DNA of 64,000 nucleotides from Spirodela intermedia (Eukaryota > Streptophyta > Magnoliopsida > Alismatales > Araceae), in NCBI GenBank assembly GCA_902729315.2, contig LR746272.1, positions 10,720,327 to 10,784,326 of the forward strand, in the 5' to 3' direction. Each line of letters begins with the position of its first letter. Position 1 is the stretch's first letter. Shown piece by piece: positions 35,752-49,829 of this stretch. The position numbers were made by a program, and so were the translations under genes. A model generated the notes under the pieces. That model ran no database searches. It had not been told where the DNA came from and was given only the letters and a program-made list of their open reading frames with translations.

Positions 35752-38700
35752 ATGCTGTCATGTCTCCGTCCCCCTCTTCAACCCTCCCTCTGCCGCTTCT
35801 TCTGCAGGGCTGTCCCCCCGCCCGACTTGGAGGGATACAAGGAGGCCTTCGCTAGGAGGATGGCAATGGCGGGAATCAAACCCCATCATCGTATTGGTTC
35901 GTTAGAACGGAAACTTTTCTTTTGGTATATCTGGTCGTTTTCCTTCAAGATTATTGGAGGTTCTACCACTCATTTCAGCTCTGGGAGTCTCCGGTGGTCC
36001 CGACAGCATGGCACTGTGCATTTTGACTGCGGGGTGGAAGTCCTGTGGTTTGGGTGGTAAAAGTGAGAGCTCCGGTTTCATCGACGGGCTCCTAGGTATC
36101 GTCGTGGATCATAGACTGCGACCCGAAAGTACAGAGGAGGCAAAGCTGGTGTGCACGAGAGTGATGAAGCTGGGTACACGACATCAAATTGGTTCTGTTT
36201 TTCAATTAGTGTATGGCCATCTATCCGTGGATAACTGTGCGGATTTGCTTCCAATCCAGGTGTTCAGTGTCAGATTGCTTCTTGTGATTGGTCGGATGGT
36301 CGCCCAACGCGAGGTCATCTTCAAGAAGCAGCTCGTGAGATGAGGTGCGTTTTGGTGTGCTATGTCGACGTTTAATAAGTCACAAAGGCATGCCATGCTC
36401 CGATTCGTTCATTAAAGTGGGTACATGTGTTTTAGTGTTGAATCGTGTTTAACTTTCACTCAGGGTTCATCTTATTTCTCTTCTATGTGTGAAAAAAAAA
36501 TCCGAAACATTTAAGTGACCTCTAGAGTGCACATTGAGACATGAACTTTCATAAAGAATATAAACAATGTACACGTGCAGACACGATTTCTCTTTCCCCA
36601 GAATGTAACGCGTCATATGAGGAAGCTATGCCACCTCATAACAGATTTTGTGCGTCTGAATGCAAGCCAACCAACTGATTAGATATTTACGACCTTGAAT
36701 TTCCTCAATCAGGCATGAAAGCAGGTTTGGTGTTATTCTGGCCATCCACTGTTGAACACATTTATTCCTCTGGTAACTCTTACAGTCCCATTTCCTAATT
36801 GAAAGGTCATCTAAAAGGGTTAATGCATGGTCATAATTTATGATAAATAGGAAAATTATGGAAAAAACCACATTTTTCATGAAAGAATAATACTGAGCTA
36901 AAAAAGCCATCATGTTTCTCTGCTAGTCTGTGAAAATTCATTTTTTTTAACTATGGCTGAGAGATGTTGTGTAATCCATAAACTCCTCCAGAATTTACCT
37001 AGCACAATGCGAATGACCTTGTTGTTGAGTCACTGCATATCTGTAGTGTACGTATATGGATGAAGAGACCTAGCAGATCTACTATCAAGAGACCTACCTG
37101 AAGTGTTTTTCGATGTTATATAGCCTTAAATCTATTTACGCTTTAAATTTCAAATTTTTAATCAGTTGTGTTAATTAAATTAGTACTGTAACACATTTTT
37201 TATGCCATCATGGTATTACGGGCGAATAAAAAAAAAATCACCTTATTAACGCTAACAGCAAACAGTTTTGTCCCCTCAGAACAAGTATCATCACATCTGG
37301 CATCAAGACCTTCAAACTTTTCCTGCATGTCTACAGCTCGTATTTTTTTCGGAAATATTTACAAATTATTGTGCATCAAGCCCATTTGCATAAAAATAAT
37401 CACATCTAGCTTTCAAATGTGTGCTATTAATGTGACGGTTTATCACTCAGGACATGAAGTATTTAGAGCAGTTATACCTCATATCATACTGTGTTGTCAA
37501 TTGACCAGATTCTCAAACATTGACCAGATTCCTACTTGCATAGAAATAGTAACGCCTAGTCACCAAATGTGTTCCTTCAATGAGATGGTTTAGGACAAAG
37601 CAAATGAAGCATTGGGAGTAACTAATGCCTTATGTCATAATATAATGTCTATTGACATGATTATCGGTCCAAAATAATGATCAGGTGCCCACTTGAATTG
37701 CAAAATATTTGTCGGTTGTTGCCATTGGAAACCATGTCAATCGGTGCTCCTAAAGTCTTGTACGTTGATACTTTAAACCATTATATTGCAAGCTCAACAA
37801 AGTTACGACTGTTTGAGACTTGACATCAAGTACTGTAGCAAATAAGAAGAACTGTAATATGTGGGAAACATTTTTTGGTGCCCCTGTTTTATTTTGACTT
37901 CTTTTGCATCTTTCTTTTTTTGAGCATTTCATTCAACTATAGCATAATTTGATTTTGATGACCTGCTGACTCAAAGCCTTACCTGGGTTCTTCTTTTCCA
38001 CTTTGTATCAACTAAACCAAGTTTCAGGTATCAAATTTTTCAGGATGTGTGCTATGAGCACAGTATAGGCGTCTTGCTCGTTGCACATCATGCTGATGAC
38101 CAGGTCCATGCTGAAATTTTGCATTATGGACTGCTGTGCTCTATTGTTTAACTCTGTATCCTCCATGCATTTTTGTACTTTTTCTCGTAGTTTCTATGTA
38201 TCTCTCATCACAGTGTTTCGTTCCTTGTTCCTTAGGCCTGTAATTAAATAACATCATATAAAGAATCAAAGAACAACTACTTCTCTTCCCCCAAATGAAT
38301 TCATCACAAGCTGATGTAAAGGAAAGCCACTGAAAAATCTAGATTTAGAGAGGAGTTTTGTATAATGTTTCATGAGACTAGTTATTGAATAGAAAACTAC
38401 AGCCTACATTACACAGGTTAAGTTCGTGCAACCAGGAAGAAACACCTGACGGTTCTGCATATTTTGGGAAAACCATAAATGAACTTAGATTTTTTAGTGC
38501 TGCAAGAACAATACAAGGCAAGCGAGTGAAAGTTTATCAATGGATCATTCGCTACAGTTTAGGGATCATATCCTACCATCTGCAACTGAAGGATCATACG
38601 CTGTCATTTTTTCGTTTTTTATGATATGCATGGGATGAAATTTTACATTTTTGGATTCACTTTAAGTCCATGGTATTGTGCTTCTGCTCATCTTGCATTG

Positions 38701-41700
38701 TATATTGATTCGTAATGGAAATACCTGCTAATATGGAGTCTGGATGTTGTACGTGAGATCATGCGTCAGCTGAGTATGCTTTCCGTCTCACCTGCTGGAA
38801 TACCTTTATCTCCATTTTTGTTGTCAATTGTTATGTATTAAAGACCGGTTGGTGTTTGCTAATCAGAGTAACATGCTCTGTTGCTTCCTCTGTTCTTATC
38901 TAAGGAAAATTAAGAATTTCTGAGGTGTGTCACTGATTACTGCAGGCTGAATTGTTCATTCTTAGACTGTCACGCAATAGTGGCGTCCTTGGACTTGCTG
39001 GTATGGCATTTGTTTCTCAGTCATTTCCTACTCATTCTCAAAGTCATGGAGGAGATTCAAGCAGGAATGGGCTTCTTCTTGTTCGGCCTTTGTTACAATT
39101 CTCAAAAGATGACCTGTATAAAGTTGGTATATATGTTCCTTGTACACAATTAATTTTGATATAGTAAAGTTACGAAATCATTATTTATCCCACATGTTCA
39201 TTATGATTCTTTTAAATACCTTGTAGCATCAGTAATGAACTTCTAATGGCTATCTGAATTCTTGGGCAATCAAGCAACCACTTTTTGTATTTTCTTTGGC
39301 TATTCTTGAGGGATGATAGCTTTGATGTTAAAGATTTATTGGTACCCTTTTCTGACATATGATCTTTGCCTTTCACTAAGTAAAGCGTGGATCACACTAT
39401 CCTTCCTTGAGGTCAGGTGCCAAGTTGGCAACTGCTGTTTTCCAAGAAACAGCTCTTACGAGATAGATTTTTCATTATATTAACGGATTCATTTCCCCTA
39501 ACAAAAAATCGTTGTGCTGTTGAATATTCGAGAGACTCGTTAGCCTTCGATTTATGTCTAAAATAAAGATTCTACCATCCAAAGTTCTTCTGACTTTTTT
39601 GTAATGATTGTAGCTTTCTTCTGATTTTTCTTTCTGGAAAGATATTTTTGAAACGTCTGTTAATGATTTCATTTATTTATCAGATATGCCTTGGAGTCTC
39701 TCAGGAGTGGGTGGAAGATCCATCAAACCAGAGTCTTTTGTTTGCTCGAAATAGGATCCGTATGCTGCTAAAGAATCTATCCTCTGGTATGGGTTTGATT
39801 TATTCAGGATGGAAAATACTAACCACATTAATTTATCTAGAGTCGAACGCATGTGATTGAACCTTCACAAAGCTTTGTAGACGAAAGCTTGTCATTTTAC
39901 GTTGGGGGCATGTCCTTTGCTTGGGATAGAAGACATAATGTAATTTTTGTGGCCATTCCAATTGTCTGATGCATGGTTTTATGATCATTACTTTGGCCAT
40001 TATATTGCTACATATTTTTTAAATCATCTATATTTTTCATTAACATATTTCTTGAATTTCCTCATTAAATTTATGTTTTAAAGTCTGCTATTTATGGTTT
40101 TAATTTATTCTTATTATTTTATGTATCCATTCCCTGGATGAATTTTCGTTATGCCTTAAATTCTACTTTTGATGTTTCTCTGGATATTTTTTGGCTACCT
40201 TATTGATTCATTTTTATCATCTTTGGTCCGCATTGTTCGTTTTATTTTTCTGAGTTTTATTTCAATTGCGTCCTACAGTTTATCACCAGATCCTTCTGTA
40301 GTCTCCAACCACAATAAGGTATCTTATAAGAGATGCTTGGCTCCATTCAGATGCTTTTAGGTCGGAGTTACAAGCACTCATCTCCACTTGTCGCCTAACT
40401 CGTGCATACACTGAGCAGATCTGCTACAGTTTAGTACGACAATGCGTAACTGTGATGGATGTGAGTTTTTTGCGTGTGATTCATTTTACTTATAACAACT
40501 AATGTTTTTTAATTCATTCGGTTTGAATGAATTTTATTTCCATTTAGAGTCTATCTTCTATTCATATTACGTTTATCTTAGCTCATGCTGTATTTCATTC
40601 TAGTATTTTATTTATTTAATTAAACAAAGTTAAGTGTTATACTGTACTTGATTCCACTACCACTCTGCTAATATCTCAATGTTGTCAGACTTGTAAAACA
40701 TTTTTTTATGTATATGTACGGCAAGAAATTTCTTTTATCAGCTTTTATTTGAACTTGTGAGGTTTTCTTTATTTATTTACTTGGACAGCAATGGAGAAAT
40801 TCGCGAGCGTTTTTTCTTCTTCTCGCTTTCTGAGCAGAAACTTACGAGCTCAGTGATCATCTTGGATTACTTTTGCAGCATGGGTATGCTATCATTGATC
40901 TAAATAAGTTGGACCCGTCAAGTGTGGACGACTTGTGTCTATCAAAGTTCCTTGCAGTCGTCTTGCAGGTTGACCTTTTAGCTTATTCCGTGCACATGTC
41001 TGTTACATTGGAAAAAATGATGAGAAATTTCAAGCCAGGCTTTCATAAAAGGTCTGGATGATGGTCGATCTTCACTGATTGCATTTTTCTGGTTCTAATT
41101 GTGTCCAACAGTTCATCTCTCAAAGACATAGGCCTGTCCGCGGCGCTGCTTCAAAGCTGCTTCTGGATTACATCCGTAGAATCCCGTGCAAGGTCCATTC
41201 CGCTTGACTGAACTGGTTTTTTGATTTTGACTACAGAGTTTCCTCTCCAGTGATCAGTCACATTGGTATAACTAGTACCGTTTTAAAGCTTGTTTGTGAG
41301 AAAAGATTGGTTTTGCCCTGCTATTTTAAGCTTCAGATAACTCGAACTAGTCTAACTTTGCTCAATCACGGGGACAAAGGGGGATCCAGCGCAGAAATTC
41401 CAATTCGGGTTTTGCCTCTTATCGGTTTTTTTTCATCCATATTCTCTTTTTAGTGCTTATTTATTTTATTTTATTAGGAGGGTGTGTGGAATTTTTTTGG
41501 GGTTTCTGATGCTTGCATGAAGGCGATACTAACATTAAACTCATCTATGAGAAGTATTTAATCACTGTCACATGCACGCTTGGAGTCAACGATCTTCCAT
41601 TCTTCTGACAAGACATAGTCATCCTTCTGCAGGCATCCCTTACCGTAGCCAGTTGCTACCTCTCAGCAGTTCCAAAATCCAAAGGCACCAAGATCATGGT

Positions 41701-42670
41701 GGCAGCTGCTCTTGACTCCCCAAGACCATTAGAGGTTGGGATACCATATAATCACTCTTTGGATCAGCCATACTCCCCGAATGAGGTAGATGAAATCATT
41801 TCTGTGGCAGAACTACTCCCACATCAATCTCTCCGTTCTTCAGATGTTCCCCCCTTTGTAAAGGCCACCTCTCCAGAGGCAACTCTCAAGGAAGCGAAGG
41901 AACTTAACATTATCAGTGAATCCACCTTCAGTAGCATTCTCTCGCTGCAAATGGAAGAATGCCAGAGCTTCAAGGCCCGGGCAGAATCAAAAGATGACAT
42001 GGAAGCAAAACATAGGATGAAGGCTGCCAGTATTTCCACCGTAGAACTTCACCCTGGGGAGTCATGCCTCTTCATGGGCAGATTTGTAGTGTCTTGGAAA
42101 CTCTGCGAGAAGGCAATTGAAGATAGCATGAGCAGGACCGAATCGAACTATGGCCTGGATGAAGAACCAGAGCTCCATTCTTGTGGGTCATGCGTGATGG
42201 GCCATGATGTAGCTTTCATTCGCCACATGGTTGATGATGACTGGTTATATCTAGCCAACTTATCAAAGAACAAGATGGCAGAAAGCCAGAATGTTTCATT
42301 TTCTTCAGCGGGAAATCTGGAGAAGGGCGATGCGAAATCAGCTCACTGTTCAGATTTTGCACAGATGTCAGCGCAAAGAGCTCTCCAGGCCCTGAAGTCA
42401 ATCCCAGCACCTGCAAGGAGGAGCCTCCCAGTCCTGGTCAATTCGCAGGGTTTGCTTCTATGTATTCCCGTATGTGTCTTCATGTTAATAGAGTTCCATT
42501 TAGATATTATCATCATTCATAAAATGCAGTTTATATTATATAATGTGGTACTTTTTTATTTTCCTTTTTTTTCTCAGAGTATCTGCTTCAGCCATTGCCC
42601 TGATTTGACAATAACGGCTAGATTTGAACCGAGAGTCCCCCTTGGGGGGGGCTATAGCTCCTTCTTATGA
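35752..42670 (+). CDS. RSY3: tRNA(Ile)-lysidine synthase, chloroplast type (RSY3-like)
   Basis: Eleven exons: 35752-35896, 35979-36173, 36260-36344, 38028-38103, 38946-39122, 39684-39786, 40351-40460, 40879-40968, 41112-41192, 41633-42469, 42578-42670. Phases close at 663 residues. The start gives a short Pro/Arg/Cys-rich presequence that could target a plastid. The ATP-pyrophosphatase P-loop is SGGPDSMALC (residues 53-62). Other signatures are VVDHRLRPES, GHLQEAAREMRY, VAHHADDQ and FILRLSRNSGVLGL. The half beyond residue about 330 is plant-type and ends with RVPLGGGYSSFL. TilS enzymes convert the wobble C of the AUA-reading tRNA(Ile) to lysidine; plastids need this for AUA decoding. The Arabidopsis gene (RASPBERRY3, At3g24560 from memory) is needed for embryo development. 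Introns 3 (1.7 kb) and 4 (0.8 kb) are AT-rich. The exon 7 acceptor is the CAG at 40348-40350, not the TAG eight bases further on, because only the former keeps frame. Confidence 0.95.
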
Positions 42671-43282
42671 CACAAAAGCAGAAGAATTTTGACTAATCAC
42701 ACAGCGAATTTTCCATCTTTACGGTACGTAGAATCTGAGAAATGTTTGCCTTCTTGGGATGTATGTAAAAAATTCCAAGATTTTTGTGTCTATGTTTACT
42801 GTAGATCGCCTGTTGACTGATGGACTGAACAGTTGACCTGGGATGTATTTAAAATCTTAACGCCTGGTTGACTATTTTACCTGGTAACAGGTACTGAAAA
42901 CGGATGAACAACAAGCTATCATACGAGCCATCAAGAATAAATTTTAAATCACATCAAATCGGCACATCAACAGGCACCCTCCAAACCCATTGTTATTCAA
43001 TAGGCGTCTGAAATTGCTGAGCTCTACACCAGAAATGAATGCTCCGAAGAGCCAGTAACAAGCCCCTCCCCCCCCCCCCACCCCACAACACCCACCCATG
43101 AACAAGCCCGGGTATCGCTTCAAGTCAACGCCAATTAGAAAGGTTAGCTCTGGGTCAACGCATACCCGAGTCTGAGACGATCTTTTACATCTGGGTTTCC
43201 CTGAACTTGCTCGCACATCCTGCCGTGTATTTGCCTGCCAGCGCCTGCGCTGCCGCCAAATAGGAAAGGTGAATCAACTCCA
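42671..43282. other. convergent 3' region, tRNA lysidine synthase and Mpv17/PMP22 gene
   Basis: Two stop codons face each other 612 bases apart. The stretch should hold both 3' untranslated regions. It has a run of about ten C at 43069-43079. No gene is seen in it. Confidence 0.6.
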
Positions 43283-46200
43283 TCAACCCTGACCCTTGTG
43301 ATCCTCCAAGCCCAGAAACGATGTGAACCACTGCTTCCAAGAAGCATCTCCCTGCTGCTCGAGCCAAGACAAGAAGGAGCTATCCAGCAGGCAGAAGACG
43401 TTGACGTACAGAAGCTGGTATCTGACAGGGACAAATCTGAAATTCGCAACCTGGATCAACGGCCACACCCCGCCACCGACTGCAAAGCCCGGCAGGAAAT
43501 CCCTCTTCACGTCTTCTTTGACTTGAGGTATGCTCTTTCCCGAGGCCAACCCAATGTATGAGAAGTAAACCAGAAGATCCAATGGTCCAAAAATGAGTCC
43601 GTCCGCTGCAACTTTTGTCGCCACAAATTTCATTGACTTGGGTTTCAGCTGTAGTCGTCCCCTAATGAATCGATCCAAGTACTCGTACCTGAACGGATCA
43701 GAGAAATAATCAACTCCCAGTTTCTAATATCACACGAAGGAAAAACAGTGTGGGGTTCCTTCCAGTTTGCTTTTGTCAATATATAAAGCAAGAATGTATA
43801 CGCATAGGATAACATCAATAAACATGTGATGCCTTCAAATTAACCAAAAAAAAAAAAAAAGATTTATCTGTGAACTGATCAAGATAATTGCTGATTAAGA
43901 TAATTCGGGAACATTGCTGACTAAAATCCATACAAAAAAGTCACACTTATGAGCCGACCTCCCACCTGTTCCCACACGCATTCACCAAAAAAACAATCAT
44001 ATATAATAATTTATCAATTCTAGGTTTTCTTAAAATTTTACTTAACTTGGACATATAAGCATCCGCCCGCTAGTTTTTTCCTCTTTTTTCCATACTTGTC
44101 CGTTTTTTGCACTCTACATGCACAGATGATCAGATGAACCGAGTGTTCAACCTCAAGAGAATAAATGAGAAGCACATTATCCAGGTGACCCACAGAACAA
44201 GCAAGGGGAATATTCTAAGAAAAACATATTTCCAGTATGAGAGAACACTAACCAGTGATGTCCCACTGGTCCGACAAATGCAAACCCAAACATGCTTGAT
44301 ATAGCCACCCTTCTCCAACTGATCTTGAAGTCTCTATCAATATCCTAATAAGAAACAAAATCGAAAAAAAATAGATTAGCAAGAGTGGCATTTGATGCTC
44401 GAGACCACCCCCACTCTACCGCGTGATTTTCATTTAGTCGTATATTTTTTACGCCATTGACGTGGTTTTGCCAGACTCAAAAGTTCCATGCATTCATATC
44501 CAGATTATTTTTTACATAAGAAACCCCCATATCACGTTGTTCACGATGACATTATTGAAACAAAACGAATAGACGAATCGGCAGAATTTATGAAGGAACT
44601 AGGCATATTAGGCTTCGAACATGATAAACAGGAGAAAATAAGATGAATTATCAATACAGAGAGATCTCCTAATAGTCTGACATCTTCTTACTAAGTTAGA
44701 TAAATTCCATGATAAAAAACCCAAGGAAAAAAACACAGCTGCTACCACAAAGTTGATGGGCAAAGTGACAGAATTAATTACATTTATTTAGAGGGAAAAT
44801 TGTAAGAGAGGGTGGACTACAATACAGGAAACAAGGACATCCACAATGAATCTCAGACATAGAAAATTGTAAACAGCGCGATTTTAAAATCATCAGCAGA
44901 CAAGGCCAGGTTATACAGTTATCTATGGACATATACGTGTATTTACACTTATACTCATATATGCTCATACAGAAAAAGCGTGATTCTAAATCAGATAAAC
45001 GGATCCTGAGACAAAACGGACACGGGGCTACTGTACTAAATATTATCAAAGACGACTGACGATCAAAAGTTTTCCTAATCAGAAACCAGATGAATTGGAT
45101 TATGAAAGTGGTATTCCTGATCATCAATGTGGAGAAAGATAGTGTATCCATTTGAAACCCCCAAAGAAGAGAGCTAACACATTCTTTTATATATCCTGCA
45201 TGAATAGAGCCTGTTTCTGTTTTTCACTTTCCTTTCCTCTCTGTGTATGCGTGTTGTGGGGGGCTGGGGAGGGGAGGTTGAGATGAGAAAGCTGCATAAT
45301 GATAAAGATAGACAGTAATCGTTGAAAATAATTGTGACATGAAGCAAGAGAATCCCCAGCCAGATGATCAGGGATGTTTGAGTAGATTTAGAATTTTTAG
45401 GGTCAAATGCATGGTCCAGAAGTCCAGGCCCCAGGTACAGGCCATCCAGGAAACAGAAACCAATCCCATGTATGAATCTTATTGAAAACAATTCATTAAA
45501 AAAAACAGCCGACCTTTTTTAAGATTTGCTTCGTCAGGATTTTGATTCGGGATCTGAATATGATGAGTATTTATTCCAAAGGCATCCGTTACGCACTAAC
45601 TCATTCACTAAAATCTCAGAAGTTGGATCGTCAGCAAGCATTTGAACACCATAGTGCGTAGTGCATCAGTCTACAAGTATAAAAGTTTCTGACATTCGAT
45701 CTAATGACGTTACAAAATTGCAAAGCAGTGCATAGAAAGGTGCCTTTGTCAACATTGTGGCCACAAACAAGCGCAAAAACGAGATGCAAAAAATAGTACT
45801 CACTTGAAAAGATCTAAGGGCCTTAAAACGGCGAACTTGTTCACGAAAGCTCCTGATCTACACTGATCCCACTGTGGTCCCAAACTAGCAGGCAAACATG
45901 ATTTCATCTTAGATTCTTTACTTTACCCATATATAATTGTGTTGCCCGATGAATCTGGGCTTGTTAAAGTCCAGTCTGATTCAACCAATCAGGCAAGGAC
46001 TGGCCAATCACCAGAATGATGGATATTCGCCTAAAATACTTTCCAACTTAAATGTCACTCAAATATCCGATGGCAAAGTAGCCATACCTTCCAAAAACAG
46101 CAACGGGAAATACTATTTTTCTGTGTTAAAATGTTCAATACTATAACACAAAGGAACCACATGAATTCTAAAAAACTGTGTCAAAACACCTAACACAATA

Positions 46201-47228
46201 CCACAAGTTAAAGTCACTACTTCCTATCCGTGGCCATTCTGAATGATGGAGCTACTAAGAAACTAATGACATAGAGAGTTTCCACTGATAACAATGTAGG
46301 ATAAGATTTTCTCCGAAGCAAAAAAAACGGAGCTCCCACCAAGAGATTCTACTTCAGAAGTCATTCCCAGCTCACAAGCACATTATCTTGAGGTGAACTG
46401 CAACCAAAAGGATGTGATTTAAAGCCTTAAATAGACCGCATATCCACAATAGCGGCAACAGTGCAACTACCGACTTTCTCTGATACCTCGTAAAATTATT
46501 TCAAATAAAAAAAACTTTACGTTTTTTGTCTTCGTCAAGGCATAGCCAGAGGAAAAGGTACGCGTAATGCGTTTCTCACACTAGCGACCAGAGGAATTGA
46601 CACAATTGATAAAGACCACTGACCACACATTTCATTCACGTTCCTTCTCCGCATTTCTATATCTTTTTTAAATAGTTCGAGCAAATTTTCTCTGAGTGCT
46701 TCCCGTAATCTCCCACGTTCGAGAGCAGAAACAAACGAATCTATCAACGTCCTCGCCGAATTCAAAAGAATGAAAAAAAAAACTCACCGCGATAAAATAA
46801 AATAGGTGTCCAGTCACGAGTAGAAGCAAAAGATTTCCCCGGAAGCCACAAATTTCATTCATCGATCTTCAAGAAACGAGAGAAAACCAGCAAATCCCCG
46901 GGGGGGAAGACTTAACAGAAAAATATCCATTGCTTAGTACAAATGCGAGCATTCGCAGCAGGAATCCCCCAAATCCACGCAACGGCCAGAACCAGAAAAA
47001 GGGATTTTCCCAACAATAAAGACAACAAAGGCAGATGATAGATAGCACGACGATGATAGCGCGACATACCGCCGTCACTGAGTCATCGGACAGCTTTCTC
47101 AGCGTGGAATGGGTGACCCTCTGCGCCGCGACATCTCCCAAGCCCCAGAGGATCCCGGAGCTGACGATCTGGGTCTTCACCGGGTGGACGGTCAGACATC
47201 TCTGGTACCACTTCCATAGCCCCAACAT
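43283..47228 (-). CDS. Mpv17/PMP22 family membrane protein
   Basis: Three exons: 47228-47070, 44344-44253, 43688-43283. Phases close at 218 residues, normal for the family. The start MLGLWKWYQRCLTVHPVKTQ and the following SSGILWGLGDVAAQ match the N-terminal signature. Exon 2 supplies WRRVAISSMFGFAFVGPVGHHW. Exon 3 has KVAADGLIFGPLDLLVYF and the C-terminal hallmark VWPLIQVANFRFVP followed by YVNVFCLLDSSFLSW. Four hydrophobic segments are expected. Members sit in peroxisomal, mitochondrial or other organelle membranes and are thought to form small channels; the compartment is not decidable here. It is convergent with the lysidine synthase gene, the same neighbours I remember in Arabidopsis (At3g24560 and At3g24570). 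Intron 1 is 2.7 kb, AT-rich, and shows no gene that I can support. Confidence 0.93.
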
Positions 47229-49829
47229 TGGCCCTCAGCGGGCGAAGGGGACGAGAGATCCAGGGAGAGAGGGGCGAGGCGCCGTGAGACGAGTCCGGAA
47301 ATGGGAGACGACCTGTGTGCGCCCGTACAACGACAGAGGATGGGGCAAGAGACGGAGACGGAACGACGAAGAGGACGAGCTCCTCGGACGGACCCCCTCA
47401 AGACGAGGACGACCTACCTCCACTGCCAGCCCCGACCGAGCACAGACAATTACAGATTATCTTTCTCCTCTCTACCACTTTTTTTATTTGTCTTATACTC
47501 CTTTCACCGTTCATGAGTGTAGATATCATACATAACCAGATATTTTTCAATTATATGGTTTCTATGGGTTTTTAAAAAAACCTCGGCATTTGACTTATAT
47601 TAAGCCCCACTCCGAAGCTTAGATAACCATCGCAAATTATTTTATTATTCTTGATTAATTATTCTGTTTAACGTATAATTTTATATAAAAGCGAGGTCCT
47701 TGAACAATAATGGGTATAATAATCATCATGGACTTAATAGTAATCTACATAAGAAATAAGGGATTTTTTATAAAAGACGCAAACAAGTTCTCAAAGCGAT
47801 CCTCGACCGATTTACGACTTTTCTGTTTGGATGTTGGGAAATTAATACGGAGAGTAAAATCGATTCGGTCAGAGCCAGGCCAGACGGCTCGAGCCAGAAT
47901 TTCATTAGGTCCCCGTACCCGGTCCCACAATGGTCTCATTGTTGACCATCGTGATGCGGCCCATCAATATTTTATCGAAATAATTCGGAATGGGCGAACC
48001 ATCAACGTGTCACGCAGCGGTTCGAGGAAACCAAGGGTCCCACTTCAGTCATCGTGTGGCAGTATACGGCACGCGAGTGCCGGCAGGCCACCACACCGCA
48101 GCACCGTGGGTTGGGTGGCCGAGTGAGGTCCACGTGGAGGGGGGCTCGATCGGACGGTCCAGAGGGACCATAAACCTGTGCCAGGAGTCGGCATTCGGAT
48201 GCGTGAAGGCTCCAACGTGATATTTTGGTCATTTCATCTATTTTTAGTAGTTACTGGTCGTGGGAGGACGCGATTCTTCGAATTTCGAGTATTTTTGGCG
48301 GTATTTCGATTTTCGGTTTATTTTCGGCCACGAGATTTGATCTTCGGTACTCTTCGTTCCACTGTGGGGCGTCGGAGGAGAGAGAGAGAGACAGGTTGCG
48401 GATTCTGTGGATAAGATTTGTCGACGGGGAATCTGAAGAAGAGAGGGAGCAACGCGCACGGTCATGGAACGCCTCAGTGGAGAGGCGACGGTGCTCTCGC
48501 AGCGCCAGCAGTGGAGAGGTGACTGCAGCATTCTGCCTCTCTCTCTCTCTCCCTCTCTGTGCCAGGTCCTCGAAGTCGATTCCGCGCATGGTAGCGGATG
48601 ATTGAACCGTGAAGCCGAGGGGCTCGGTGTTTGGAGCAACAAGGTACTTGCAGTATTTTCTGAAGCCATTAGTCCGAGATAAGGACCCTGAATCACTACT
48701 GCCTTCGGAGAATGGAAATGGCCATTCAAAACGAGGGAGACCTGTTTTTATCGAGATTCTAGCCTGGTATTTGCGGTACTAATGATCAGCATCAGCTATT
48801 TCGTCTGCCTCCCTATGAGTTTCGATAGCTAGGAAGAGATCCTGTTTGGATCGTTTTTCACATTCTATCACACTCGAGGAAGCATGTCCCCTTTTCCTCC
48901 TACTTTCTTGTTTGATTTTGCCGCACTACTGAAGTTATATACACCTTCAGACGTGTGCTAGGAAAAAAATTGTGGACGAAGTGGCATGGCTTTTACCACT
49001 TTCTTATGACTGTTAGATTTTCGTTCATCTTTTCCGATGTCTGTTAGCACTATGCTGTAGTTATTCATTTTCTCTTTTCACGATACGATCGCCCATTTTC
49101 ATATCCGCAGATTTCCTAGCTTTTATTGGAAAAATCTCTCTTTGATGTAGTGAATCAACTTATTTTCACGGCGGAGTTATTTTAATTTCCTTTTGATAGA
49201 TTCCTTTTTATCGAGCGTTATTCTTCTGTTTGCTAGCTGAGGTCAATGCTTTATTCTATTGTATTCTAAAACCTCTGTGCAACTGGAAATGATAGCATGC
49301 ACGATTTCCGCATGAACTTTCTGTTATCTGACTGTGTTGAACCACCGTTGCAATCAACGCGTTATTTTCTCATGCCGCGACCAGGATTTGCCAGTGGTAT
49401 AACCAAGGGTAGGCTTCTCTGTGCCGCCATATCTTATGCTGTGTCAATACTTAGCTTTCTTCATTGACTACATTTGAAGTTAGCAACATATGCCGTCTAC
49501 TCTTTCCTTAGTCCTTGTTCCCTTCATTTGACTAATTATTATTTCATTACATTCTGATTGACATAGGGGAATCGCATATTTTTTTCATGGTTAATGTTTT
49601 TTTGTTGTAACCATCATGTAGTCGACTTTTCATCATTTCATGGTAACTTGCTTCAGTTCACATTCTCGGTGAATTGATAGGTGGAAGCCTGTGATTTTTC
49701 TCTACTGAAAGAATCTCTTTGTAACTGGGCACGTTGACAGAAGTCAAGCTTCGCTTTGGTGTTGTGTGACAGGTTCACTTAAGGTGACAGGATTAAAGGC
49801 TGATTCGACATTGGGTGCATAAAGACAAA
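47229..49829. promoter_or_regulatory. divergent upstream region, Mpv17/PMP22 and PPR genes
   Basis: This 2.6-kb stretch lies between two start codons that point outwards. The first 500 bases next to the Mpv17/PMP22 gene are GC-rich; 47530-47760 is AT-rich. At 48360-48643 there is a GC-rich block with a CT tract near 48538-48556, ending in AAG|GTACTT at 48643/48644. It is followed by 1.1 kb of T-rich DNA. This looks like a 5' untranslated exon and a leader intron of the PPR gene, which would explain the distance to the PPR ATG. That reading is inferred; no other gene is supported. Confidence 0.45.

Noticed and set aside
46535-46765. 76-codon frame on the gene strand inside Mpv17/PMP22 intron 1 (MNSARTLIDSFVSAL start)
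   Set aside because: It reads somewhat protein-like, but exons 1 and 2 of the gene join cleanly without it and there is no matching splice context; kept only as a weak candidate for an alternative exon.
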